From: Clostridiales bacterium | GTDB lineage: Bacteria; Bacillota; Clostridia; Oscillospirales; Ruminococcaceae | Reading direction: 5' to 3' | DNA: 5,731 nt | Assembly (NCBI GenBank): GCA_012523875.1 | Contig: JAAYSW010000043.1 | Location: forward strand, 1 to 5,731 | Shown: in pieces, positions 1 to 5,454 of the stretch | How positions within the stretch are numbered: position 1 is the stretch's first letter | How the letters are laid out: each line of letters begins with the position of its first letter | Notes under the pieces: model-generated | What the model was told of the DNA's origin: nothing | The model's database searches: none | What the model saw: only the letters and a program-made list of their open reading frames with translations | Translations under genes and position numbers: made by a program

Positions 1-13
1 AGAAATATAACGT

Positions 14-53
14 AAATACGCTGTTTGTAAGGTTTGCAGACAGCGTGTTTTTA
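14..53 (+). terminator. Intrinsic terminator of a gene left of the window
   Basis: ACGCTGTTTG (18-27) pairs with CAGACAGCGT (37-46) in a 10-bp stem with one G-T wobble, and the stem can extend outward through AT pairs. The loop is 9 nt. A run of T follows (48-52). This is a standard Rho-independent terminator reading rightward, so a plus-strand gene probably ends just outside the window. It also argues that the TTG codon at 34, inside the hairpin, is not a real start. Confidence 0.75.
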
Positions 54-153
54 TATCAAAAGTGTTACTACGACACTTGTACCGCTAAAAACAAGTAAGA
101 TACTAGCAAAGAAAACTAAAAGCCTTCCCATTTGGCTTAGGGTTTTATCAGAG

Positions 154-324
154 ATGATAATCGGTATTTTAGCAATTGTATATGGAATTGCTGAACTAGA
201 TTGGTGGGAAGAAAGCGTAAATAAACCCATACAGCAACAATATACTGTTATAGAATTTGAATGTATTGATGAGGACTATGTTTTATATTATAGGAATGTA
301 GGAGATAAGTTAGGTTTAATTTAG
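154..324 (+). CDS. Doubtful small ORF, 56 residues, function unknown
   Basis: I do not recognise this product. The open frame runs from a stop at 28-30 to TAA at 322-324. The only ATG is at 154; the other possible start, TTG at 34, lies inside the terminator hairpin. Neither has a usable ribosome binding site: an AGAG directly abuts the ATG with no spacer, and TAAGG sits one base before the TTG. From ATG154 the protein would have a short hydrophobic start (IIGILAIVYGIA), then an acidic, aromatic-rich remainder with ELDWWEES and CIDEDYVLYY. It faces the NERD gene tail to tail with a 7-base gap. It could be a real small protein, the eroded 3' end of a larger gene, or chance. No terminator follows it on the plus strand. 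Confidence 0.28.
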   Translation: MIIGILAIVYGIAELDWWEESVNKPIQQQYTVIEFECIDEDYVLYYRNVGDKLGLI

Positions 325-331
325 AAATATG

Positions 332-949
332 CTATCTTCTATACTTGTGTAAAAGTTTTTTAATAGGAGATTTAATTCTTACGGATTTTATAGCCTTGTA
401 CGCACCGATATAATCAAAACTTCCTTTCGGTAGGTGTTCTAAGGTATTATAGAGTTCACTTGCATGGATTCCCAATCCATCAGGTATAATAGTTTTCTCA
501 TTTGCAAAAACTATTATAGGGTGTAGCTGAAACTTCTTAAAGCCATGTTTTAATAGATGATGCCTAAGATTATCAGTATGTGTTTTATTTTGCATTTTCG
601 GATTATATAATTTAAATTTCTTCGAGCCGATATAGTGGTCAAGATACTTTCCACTACCCTTAATATGTCCACCAGTATTTTTAGTTTCAATAATAGCAAC
701 ACCAAACTTCCCAAAAACGATATGGTCAATCTCACAACTCCCATTGTAAAGAGGTAGGTAGGCTCCATTTAGGACTTTACATCTTCTATGCCTTGAAAAC
801 TTCCTTATAATCTTTGCAACTTTTCTCTCACCAGCCCTTCCAATATTCCTTCCAATCCTATTTTTATTAATTTTTTTAAAAGCTGAAAAAACTACACTTA
901 TTAAAATTATAACTGCAATAACAATCAGTACAATATATATCTTTTCCAA
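332..949 (-). CDS. Membrane-anchored NERD-domain protein (putative nuclease)
   Basis: This is a 205-residue protein starting at TTG949. The start is fixed by AGGAGG at 957-962 with a 7-nt spacer, and by a good promoter at 1014-1041 that lies inside the longer open frame reaching 1099, so the upstream ATG is rejected. Residues 4-24 form one transmembrane helix, followed by a basic stretch (KKINKNRIGR). The NERD (nuclease-related) domain covers about residues 38-135: AGE (39-41), EIDHIV (73-78), FGVAIIETKN (82-91) and NPKMQ (116-120). D75, E88 and K90 fit the D...ExK metal site of the restriction-endonuclease-like fold, so the catalytic set looks intact. PIIVFAN (144-150) is a late beta strand of the same fold. 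No helicase, kinase or zinc-finger domain is fused. NERD proteins are presumed to process DNA, but the role of stand-alone membrane forms is not settled. The gene is monocistronic and divergent from the DUF378 gene. Confidence 0.85.
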   Translation of the reverse strand: MEKIYIVLIVIAVIILISVVFSAFKKINKNRIGRNIGRAGERKVAKIIRKFSRHRRCKVLNGAYLPLYNGSCEIDHIVFGKFGVAIIETKNTGGHIKGSGKYLDHYIGSKKFKLYNPKMQNKTHTDNLRHHLLKHGFKKFQLHPIIVFANEKTIIPDGLGIHASELYNTLEHLPKGSFDYIGAYKAIKSVRIKSPIKKLLHKYRR

Positions 950-956
950 AAGAGTT

Positions 957-962
957 CCTCCT
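957..962 (-). promoter_or_regulatory. Ribosome binding site that sets the NERD gene start
   Basis: The minus strand reads AGGAGG, a perfect Shine-Dalgarno core, 7 nt before TTG949. None of the ATG codons further upstream in this frame is needed, because the promoter lies downstream of them. Confidence 0.8.
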
Positions 963-1013
963 ATTATCAGATGTTTATAATAAATGAAAAGCAATTTTAT
1001 TTCCACTATTTTA

Positions 1014-1041
1014 ATTGTAGCATATAAGAATAATTTTTCAA
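1014..1041 (-). promoter_or_regulatory. Sigma-A type promoter of the NERD gene
   Basis: On the minus strand TTGAAA (1041-1036) and TACAAT (1019-1014) are separated by 16 nt. Each hexamer matches the consensus at 5 of 6 positions, and the -10 is preceded by TGC, which makes it an extended -10. Transcription would begin near 1007, leaving a leader of about 57 nt before the TTG start. Confidence 0.65.
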
Positions 1042-1068
1042 GCCTTGCGGATAATATATTCATGAACA

Positions 1069-1077
1069 TGTTATGAT
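1069..1077 (+). promoter_or_regulatory. Extended -10 promoter candidate for the DUF378 gene
   Basis: TGTTATGAT reads as TG-N-TATGAT, an extended -10 element 5/6 identical to TATAAT in its core. No good -35 sits at 17 nt; TTGCGG at 1045-1050 is 21 nt away. Transcription would begin near 1084, about 34 nt before ATG1118. Confidence 0.4.
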
Positions 1078-1117
1078 TAATATATCTAAACTTGTTCAAG
1101 GAAATGGGGTGTTCAAT

Positions 1118-1330
1118 ATGTGGGATAAAATCGCTCTTATATTGCTTATTATAGGTGGAGTAAACTGGGGTCTAGTTGGTATTTTCCAATTTGATATTGT
1201 AGCATGGCTATTCGGGGGTGCTGCAGCTTCAATTAGTAGGATAATATACATCTTAGTTGCTCTTTCTGCAATTTGGTGTATATCACTTCTATTTAGGCGA
1301 GAAGCTCTCGTTGAGGTAGCTGAAGGCTAA
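1118..1330 (+). CDS. DUF378 family small membrane protein (YuzA-like)
   Basis: This 70-residue protein belongs to the DUF378 family, recognisable from its start MWDKIALILLIIGGVNWGLV and the following FQFDIVAWLFGG. It has two transmembrane helices, about residues 5-22 and 42-58, joined by a short glycine/alanine-rich loop, with a charged C-terminal tail (RREALVEVAEG). The family has no established biochemical function. ATG1118 is chosen because family members begin at MWDK and GGGGTG lies about 6 nt upstream (1106-1111); an in-frame ATG at 1073 would add 15 unrelated residues and fall within the -10 box. Its length is typical of the family. It is a single gene, divergent from the NERD gene and closed by the terminator at 1352-1408. 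DUF378 proteins are frequent in Firmicutes, so there is no sign of transfer. Confidence 0.85.
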   Translation: MWDKIALILLIIGGVNWGLVGIFQFDIVAWLFGGAAASISRIIYILVALSAIWCISLLFRREALVEVAEG

Positions 1331-1351
1331 ATAACTTACTCCTAAGTAATC

Positions 1352-1408
1352 GGGCTTATTGTATATATTAAAGATGCCGCAATTAAGATACAATAAGCCC
1401 TTATTTTT
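1352..1408 (+). terminator. Terminator of the DUF378 gene
   Basis: GGGCTTATTGTAT (1352-1364) and ATACAATAAGCCC (1388-1400) form a perfect 13-bp stem around a 23-nt loop, followed by TTATTTTT (1401-1408). It lies 21 nt after the DUF378 stop codon. The long loop and interrupted T-run might allow some read-through, and a second terminator follows downstream. Confidence 0.8.
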
Positions 1409-1515
1409 CATGATATTATCTTTATTTTTTCATATAGTTTTCACATTTAAATTATAAAATATATCTAGAGAGAAAATATAATAATAGCTTACATAATGCA
1501 TTAAAACTCACAAAT

Positions 1516-1547
1516 ACCTCCCTCATTTAATATGGGGGGTTTTTTTT
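1516..1547 (+). terminator. Second plus-strand intrinsic terminator
   Basis: ACCTCCC (1516-1522) pairs with GGGGGGT (1534-1540) through seven pairs, one of them a G-T wobble, around an 11-nt loop. Eight T residues follow immediately (1540-1547). The polarity is clearly rightward. It is over 100 nt past the DUF378 terminator and no gene lies between, so it is either a backup terminator or the end of a small RNA. Confidence 0.7.
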
Positions 1548-1560
1548 ATCTAAATTTGTA

Positions 1561-1653
1561 TTTATAAAAATAAAGAGGCTCTACTCCAAAATCTAATATA
1601 GTAATATTTACTATTTAATAAGATATTACTATTTAGGGTTTTAGAATAAAGCC
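1561..1653 (-). terminator. Nested hairpin terminator of the diguanylate cyclase gene
   Basis: The outer arms 1577-1591 and 1639-1653 pair over 15 positions with three wobbles when read on the minus strand. An inner perfect 10-bp stem, 1598-1607 with 1623-1632, stacks inside. The minus transcript then runs into TCTTTATTTTTATAAA (1576-1561). The outer arm abuts the diguanylate cyclase stop codon (1654-1656). The second stem makes it longer than an ordinary terminator. Confidence 0.7.
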
Positions 1654-2772
1654 TTATTCGTCATCTAATGAAGTAAAAATAACTGTTTGGTTTTTACCAT
1701 TGCTTTTTGCATAGTATAAAGCTTGGTCTGCTTCATTAAAGAAATCTATGCTTGAGAGAGTGCTTGGGGAATCCCCAGAAAGCCCACAGCTAAATGTTAC
1801 GGATTTATTATCCATCTGTGGAAAAGTGAGTTCGGAAAACTCCAGACGCAGGGTTTCGACAATATCATATGATTCAAAGGTTGTCATATCCTTAAAGATA
1901 ATAGAGAACTCCTCGCCTCCATATCGTGCAGTAAGAATTTTTTTGCTAGAGATATTCGTAAGCATATCAGCAAGTGCTACAAGGACAATATCGCCAACTG
2001 AATGTCCATATGTGTCATTAACTGTCTTAAAATTATCGATATCAAGAACGGCAACACATAATTTATTACATTGTTTCATTGCAACTGATAGCGAATCATA
2101 AAATATTTTCTTATTGTAAAGATTGGTTAATGGGTCACGTTTAACCTGTTCGATTATTTCAGTTTGTCGTAAGCTATTAGATTTTGTTATAAACACATAT
2201 TCCATATGGTAGTTAATTAAAACATTTGTAAAAATATATGAAGATAGGATAACGGCAAAAGCAATGAATGCATCGATATAATATCCGTCGAATGTGAGGG
2301 GAATTGCTGATTTATAATTTGCGAAATAAATTGTTAACGCATAAAAAATAAAAGTTAAAAGCAAAACTATTTTGGTTAGCTTTTTCCGTTCAAACATAGA
2401 TGTTATAAATATCGGAAGACAGAATATTGTCATTAGTGATGGAAGGGTATAATGTGTTATCGTTAGATTAAAACATATGGCGGAAATAGCTGCAACCATT
2501 GTAAAACTTTTAACTGATTCTTTTTTTAAGATTGCCCCAAAAACATGGTAAATTGCAGCGATTAAGAGATTGATAGAGGTAGGTTTAGCAATATATTGAA
2601 TGATGTGTTCAAACATTTGTTCATCAACTAGGCTTTGTTCAATAAATCTATATGAGAAGAAGAAAGCTAGTTCTGTTATCAAACAAATAAATATAGCAAA
2701 CCAAATTGTTTTCCTTATGGTCACTTTTAATCTGACTGTGTGCATTATTTCATTATTTACTTCATATTTCAC
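1654..2772 (-). CDS. Membrane-bound GGDEF diguanylate cyclase
   Basis: This 372-residue enzyme is predicted to make cyclic di-GMP from two GTP at the membrane. The N-terminal half has about six hydrophobic helices (roughly 22-42, 66-83, 90-105, 110-126, 135-153 and 166-186) with no recognised sensor domain, so its signal is unknown. The C-terminal GGDEF domain begins at DPLTNLYN (213-220), with the metal-site motif LDIDNFK (243-249), NDTYGH (252-257), the signature RYGGEEF (283-289) and the closing EADQALYYAKSNGKNQ (347-362). GGEEF is an active variant in the family. The product-inhibition I-site (RxxD five residues before GG) reads SKKI, so it is absent. There is no EAL or HD-GYP domain. GTG2772 is preferred over ATG2808 because AAGGTGG lies 8 nt upstream of the GTG, whereas nothing precedes the ATG. 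The gene appears monocistronic, with its own promoter and terminator. Confidence 0.92.
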   Translation of the reverse strand: MKYEVNNEIMHTVRLKVTIRKTIWFAIFICLITELAFFFSYRFIEQSLVDEQMFEHIIQYIAKPTSINLLIAAIYHVFGAILKKESVKSFTMVAAISAICFNLTITHYTLPSLMTIFCLPIFITSMFERKKLTKIVLLLTFIFYALTIYFANYKSAIPLTFDGYYIDAFIAFAVILSSYIFTNVLINYHMEYVFITKSNSLRQTEIIEQVKRDPLTNLYNKKIFYDSLSVAMKQCNKLCVAVLDIDNFKTVNDTYGHSVGDIVLVALADMLTNISSKKILTARYGGEEFSIIFKDMTTFESYDIVETLRLEFSELTFPQMDNKSVTFSCGLSGDSPSTLSSIDFFNEADQALYYAKSNGKNQTVIFTSLDDE

Positions 2773-2780
2773 AATCACCA

Positions 2781-2787
2781 CCACCTT
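2781..2787 (-). promoter_or_regulatory. Ribosome binding site that sets the cyclase start
   Basis: The minus strand reads AAGGTGG, one mismatch from AAGGAGG, with an 8-nt spacer to GTG2772. The competing ATG at 2808 has only an ACCACCGTAATTAAAT-type upstream sequence with no complementarity to 16S rRNA. Confidence 0.6.
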
Positions 2788-2882
2788 TCTTCGCTGATAA
2801 TATTTCATATTTAATTACGGTGGTACTATTAATAATATTATATAACAAATAAGTTAATATAAAAACAATATTATTTGAACAA

Positions 2883-2912
2883 ATTATATAATATCTGATT
2901 TATTAAGGTTAA
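2883..2912 (-). promoter_or_regulatory. Promoter candidate for the cyclase gene
   Basis: On the minus strand TTAACC (2912-2907, 4/6 to consensus) and a perfect TATAAT (2888-2883) are 18 nt apart. A second TATAAT (2842-2837) closer to the gene lacks a good -35. Either would place the start in the 171-nt gap between tatD and the cyclase gene. I see no clear terminator for tatD here, so read-through is also possible. Confidence 0.35.
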
Positions 2913-2943
2913 AACGTGAGATGATGAGCATAAAGAGTTAACT

Positions 2944-3711
2944 TTAGGTAATGTTAAATAAGTTTTTTCCATTCTCACAGGTTATATCCAAAACCTCTTG
3001 CGTGGAAATGTTTTTGATTTCGGCAACTTTCTCGGCAATATTTACAATCATTGAACTATCGGAGCGTTTGCCACGGAATGGTTCAGGGGCCATATATGGA
3101 CAATCTGTTTCAAGCATTAATCTATCTAAAGGTATAACTTCTAGTGAGTTAATAGCTTTTCTAGCATTCTTAAAGGTTATCACACCAGTAAAGCTTATAC
3201 TCATTCCAAGTGCCATAACTTCTTTTGCTGTTTCAGCTGAGCCAGAAAAACAATGCATAACTCCCCTTGGTTTATGTTTTTTCAATAAATCCATGCAATC
3301 CTTTGTGGCATTCCTTGAATGTACAATAACTGGTAGATTAAGCTTTTTTGCAAGTAAAAGCTGTTCCTCAAAAAACCTTAATTGTAAATCGCTGTCATAG
3401 CCATCATAATAATAATCTACTCCAATTTCTCCGATTGCTACGACCTTGTCGTTATCTGCAAGCTTTTCTAGCATCTCCAAATAATTATCAGTAGTTTCAT
3501 TTACGCAATTAGGGTGAACTCCAATTGATGAATATATATAGCTATATTCATTGGAAATATCAATATTTTGTCTAGAAGTTTCAATACATGATGCTGCAAG
3601 AAGAACATATCTTACCCCCTTTGATTGAAGGGATGAAAGCAATTCAACTCTATCACTATCAAAGGCTTTCTCTGTATAATGTGCATGGGTATCAAAAATA
3701 TTATTAAACAA
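2944..3711 (-). CDS. tatD: TatD family metal-dependent hydrolase (DNase)
   Basis: This 255-residue cytosolic protein is full length for the TatD family, TIM-barrel metal hydrolases reported to act as 3'-5' exonucleases or DNases on DNA and possibly RNA. All the metal-site motifs are present: DTHAH (7-11), GVHP (64-67), GEIGVDYY (94-101), HSR (131-133), HCFSG (153-157) and ETDCPYMAP (201-209, with the metal-binding D203). The start is TTG3711, with AGGAGG 8 nt upstream. That site overlaps the TAG stop of the LCP gene (3724-3726) and only 12 nt separate the two genes, so the pair is an operon with likely translational coupling. Many Firmicutes carry tatD near rRNA-processing genes or metG; next to an LCP gene is less familiar to me. 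The symbol is given at family level; yabD/ycfH-type paralogues look alike. Confidence 0.93.
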   Translation of the reverse strand: MFNNIFDTHAHYTEKAFDSDRVELLSSLQSKGVRYVLLAASCIETSRQNIDISNEYSYIYSSIGVHPNCVNETTDNYLEMLEKLADNDKVVAIGEIGVDYYYDGYDSDLQLRFFEEQLLLAKKLNLPVIVHSRNATKDCMDLLKKHKPRGVMHCFSGSAETAKEVMALGMSISFTGVITFKNARKAINSLEVIPLDRLMLETDCPYMAPEPFRGKRSDSSMIVNIAEKVAEIKNISTQEVLDITCENGKNLFNIT

Positions 3712-3719
3712 AATTAAGC

Positions 3720-3725
3720 CCTCCT
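3720..3725 (-). promoter_or_regulatory. tatD ribosome binding site overlapping the LCP stop codon
   Basis: AGGAGG on the minus strand overlaps the AG of the LCP stop codon TAG (3726-3724). It stands 8 nt before TTG3711. This settles the TTG start and links tatD translation to termination of the upstream gene. Confidence 0.8.
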
Positions 3726-4608
3726 ATTCACTTATATCCCTTTTGCTAAACCAATATTCGACATCATCTTTTATACTCTTATCCAACTCAAAATAGCCAC
3801 CCTCAGCTTCTTTACCAATGGGATTTCTAAATTCAGCAGGGTCATTACTATTTTTCAGCAGATATTTAAGAGCTTCGCTTTTATCACTGTAATCAATTAG
3901 GGAAATGTCAGACTCAACCATATTAATGATGGTGGTGAAGCTATTATCAAGACCAGCAGCGATTCTTTCACCATTTGCTTGATTTAACATTGATGAAACG
4001 ATTGTGCCAACCATTATCATTCTTTGCTGTTCACCATTTTTATATTCTCGATATGTTACAAGTTTTTGAATTTGTGTAGCTGCAAGATATTGTTCACCCG
4101 ATTCCATATCCTTAATATCACTTGGAACATAAATTTGTACTCCGCCCAAGATATCGCAAAATTTCTGGAACCCCCCACCGTCCATTTTAATGTATCTATC
4201 AATGGTAATGCCTAAAAGTGATTCAAGGGAATTTTTAGTGCCAATAACTCCGCCATTCTTATAATGTTCTGTTAAAGACATAATCTCCCCACCATAATCA
4301 ATAACTGAAGTTGATGCAATAGGAATACAAACATATCTTTTCATTTCGGGATCAATCCTTAAAACCATAAAAGTAATAGGGGAAGCCCCATCCTTAGTAT
4401 CAAGGATAAGCAATAAATTACTACTATCCTCGGCGGTAGGAGTATAATATTCAATCTTATCAATTGAATCTGGCTCTGAAGAATTTTTATCCTTATCCAG
4501 TTTATTGAAAATAAATAAAGCTGCACCTCCAATAATGATTAATGAGATTAAAACTGTTAAGAGGAACGGTATTGCCGTACTTCCTATCTTTTGCTTCTGT
4601 TTTTCCAT
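3724..4608 (-). CDS. Divergent LCP (LytR-CpsA-Psr) family protein
   Basis: This 294-residue protein has a short cytoplasmic N-terminus, one transmembrane helix (about 12-34), a charged linker, and an extracellular LCP domain from about 64 to 210. LCP enzymes transfer undecaprenyl-linked glycopolymers to peptidoglycan. The family pattern is visible in FMVLRIDPEMKRYVCIP (80-96), HYKNGG (115-120), the LLGITIDRYIKMDGGGFQKF stretch (131-150), LGGVQIYVP (154-162) and EQQRMIM (193-199). The usual RSD before the first strand is replaced by SPIT (76-79), and SIPRD is replaced by IPIAS (95-99). Substrate-phosphate and metal contacts of typical members therefore seem missing, while the arginine of the QQR motif is kept. 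It may be a non-catalytic or altered-specificity member. ATG4608 has GGAGG 6 nt upstream. It is the first gene of an operon with tatD, behind the GTTGAAA repeat array. Confidence 0.8.
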   Translation of the reverse strand: MEKQKQKIGSTAIPFLLTVLISLIIIGGAALFIFNKLDKDKNSSEPDSIDKIEYYTPTAEDSSNLLLILDTKDGASPITFMVLRIDPEMKRYVCIPIASTSVIDYGGEIMSLTEHYKNGGVIGTKNSLESLLGITIDRYIKMDGGGFQKFCDILGGVQIYVPSDIKDMESGEQYLAATQIQKLVTYREYKNGEQQRMIMVGTIVSSMLNQANGERIAAGLDNSFTTIINMVESDISLIDYSDKSEALKYLLKNSNDPAEFRNPIGKEAEGGYFELDKSIKDDVEYWFSKRDISE

Positions 4609-4635
4609 AATAAACCTCCATAAGCGTGAATTTGT

Positions 4636-4715
4636 GTTAGGATTTTGTTGAAAAGTTAGGATTTACTGTTGAAACCTTAAAAATCATGTTGAAAACTTTG
4701 TGGAAACAGTTGAAA
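4636..4715. repeat. Phased GTTGAAA repeat array upstream of the LCP gene
   Basis: GTTGAAA occurs at 4647, 4668, 4688 and 4709, at intervals of 21, 20 and 21 bp, close to two helical turns each. A variant GTGGAAA lies at 4700, and further copies lie at 4764 (GTTGGAA) and 4776 (GTTGAAA). The first two copies are part of a longer degenerate tandem unit, GTTAGGATTT plus GTTGAAA (4636-4654 and 4655-4675). On the minus strand the boxes read TTTCAAC and lie 30-130 nt before the LCP start, where an operator would be. No strong promoter is apparent. The array may be a regulator binding site or merely a degenerate tandem repeat. Confidence 0.55.
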
Positions 4716-4736
4716 GAACTGCGATATTTTAAGGTT
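4673..4736. repeat. Inverted repeat within the GTTGAAA region
   Basis: AACCTTAAAA (4673-4682) is matched by TTTTAAGGTT (4727-4736), a perfect 10-bp inverted repeat with 44 nt between the arms. A small stem, CAGTT/AACTG (4707-4711 with 4717-4721), sits inside. No T-run follows on either strand, so it is not a normal terminator for the SLOG gene. Confidence 0.45.
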
Positions 4737-4788
4737 CATATTGTTTAATAAAATTTAACCTATGTTGGAAAAATTGTTGAAATTCAAA

Positions 4789-5325
4789 TTAGTAAGTGTT
4801 ATAATATGATTTGTAAACTTCATCAATTTCAGCAGTATCAATAATTTCAGTTATCTTGCGTTTTTTTTCGGCATATTTTATCGTTTGACCCGTGCCACTT
4901 GCATAATTATTTACAACTGCAATAAGTTTTGATGAATTATCAACCATATATTGATTGCGAATTTTGTAGCAATTTGCATGATAGCTCGGGCTTGTACATA
5001 TTATTTTATCAGCATTATACAGAGCATAATCCAACATATACTTATCCTCGCCCGTAAATTTAATACCATGGTCTTCCGTCGGTTTAACGCAGATAAGGGA
5101 TAGGTTTGGATGTTGGTTTTTAAATTCAAGCACAATCATTGCTGCCCAAAGGTCAATCCCCCTTGCAAGACCTGTAATAAAATTAGTGTAGCCTTCTTGG
5201 ATTGATGTATGTATTTTAAAGTAGAGTATACTTTTTATTATTTTTGTACGGCTATCAGACCAATTCCCATTGCCTGGGAGCTTCATTGGGCGATGACCCG
5301 AAAAGCAAACCGTTTTTTCTATCAT
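4789..5325 (-). CDS. YpsA-like SLOG family protein (DUF1273-type)
   Basis: This 178-residue cytosolic protein has a single SLOG (Rossmann-like, nucleotide-binding) domain of the YpsA/DUF1273 group. Motifs in order are CFSGHRP (7-13), GLARGIDLWAA (52-62), LICVKP (77-82), RNQYMVDNSS (123-132) and GTGQTIKYA (144-152). The glycine-rich loops fit binding of a nucleotide or nucleotide-derived ligand. YpsA of Bacillus is linked to cell division and other SLOG proteins to nucleotide signalling, but the molecular role of this group is not established. The length is close to that of the family. ATG5325 has AAAGGG 7 nt upstream. The gene is divergent from alr, and 180 nt separate its stop from the LCP gene with no terminator seen, so some read-through into LCP-tatD is possible. 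SLOG proteins of this group also occur on phages and conjugative elements, but nothing else here indicates one. Confidence 0.82.
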   Translation of the reverse strand: MIEKTVCFSGHRPMKLPGNGNWSDSRTKIIKSILYFKIHTSIQEGYTNFITGLARGIDLWAAMIVLEFKNQHPNLSLICVKPTEDHGIKFTGEDKYMLDYALYNADKIICTSPSYHANCYKIRNQYMVDNSSKLIAVVNNYASGTGQTIKYAEKKRKITEIIDTAEIDEVYKSYYNTY

Positions 5326-5371
5326 AATATTACCCTTTACCTTTCATAATATTATCTTTTACAGAATAAAT

Positions 5372-5436
5372 TTTATAATGGAGAGGCTAAAGGGAATTAT
5401 CTTAACCTGATAACATGAGTAGAGCCTCATTATAAA
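5372..5436. repeat. 65-bp inverted repeat between the SLOG gene and alr
   Basis: The left arm TTTATAATGGAGAGGCT (5372-5388) matches the reverse complement of the right arm AGCCTCATTATAAA (5423-5436), apart from a 3-nt insertion. An inner stem TTATC/GATAA also forms. No T-run follows on either side, so it is not a typical terminator. Each arm contains a TATAAT facing inward (plus strand 5374-5379; minus strand 5434-5429), but neither has a convincing -35. It could be a leader structure, an operator or a small dispersed element. Confidence 0.5.
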
Positions 5437-5454
5437 TACAATTTAGAAAAATGT

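Larger units (their letters stand above)
1331..1653. other. Gene-free stretch with three terminator-like hairpins
   Basis: These 323 bases separate the converging DUF378 and diguanylate cyclase genes. They hold two plus-strand terminators (1352-1408 and 1516-1547) and the minus-strand nested hairpin 1561-1653. Between 1409 and 1515 the sequence is very AT-rich. It contains a TATAAT (1477-1482) without a recognisable -35, and no credible coding frame. Confidence 0.6.

Noticed and set aside
34..153. TTG34 as the start of a 96-residue protein
   Set aside because: The codon lies inside the terminator hairpin and has no properly spaced ribosome binding site; only the part from ATG154 is kept, with low confidence.
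950..1099. 50-residue N-terminal extension of the NERD protein
   Set aside because: The promoter at 1014-1041 lies within it and a perfect AGGAGG precedes TTG949, so the extension would not be translated.
1748..2101. Plus-strand open frame opposite the GGDEF domain
   Set aside because: It is antisense to a clearly conserved domain, has no recognisable motif, and resembles a chance frame.
2951..3400. Plus-strand open frame of 149 codons opposite tatD
   Set aside because: The minus-strand frame carries every TatD metal motif; the opposite frame shows no family features.
4636..4715. CRISPR array
   Set aside because: Repeats are only 7-17 nt, degenerate and with no room for spacers; no cas genes are present.
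4640..4790. Replication origin with DnaA boxes
   Set aside because: No exact TTATCCACA is present and neither dnaA nor dnaN is nearby; the similarity is partial. It is kept only as an alternative reading of the GTTGAAA array.
5380..5430. TPP or other riboswitch before alr
   Set aside because: An AACCTGATAA stretch recalls the TPP riboswitch core, but the CTGAGA and GCGTAGGGA-type elements are absent and alr is not a thiamine gene.
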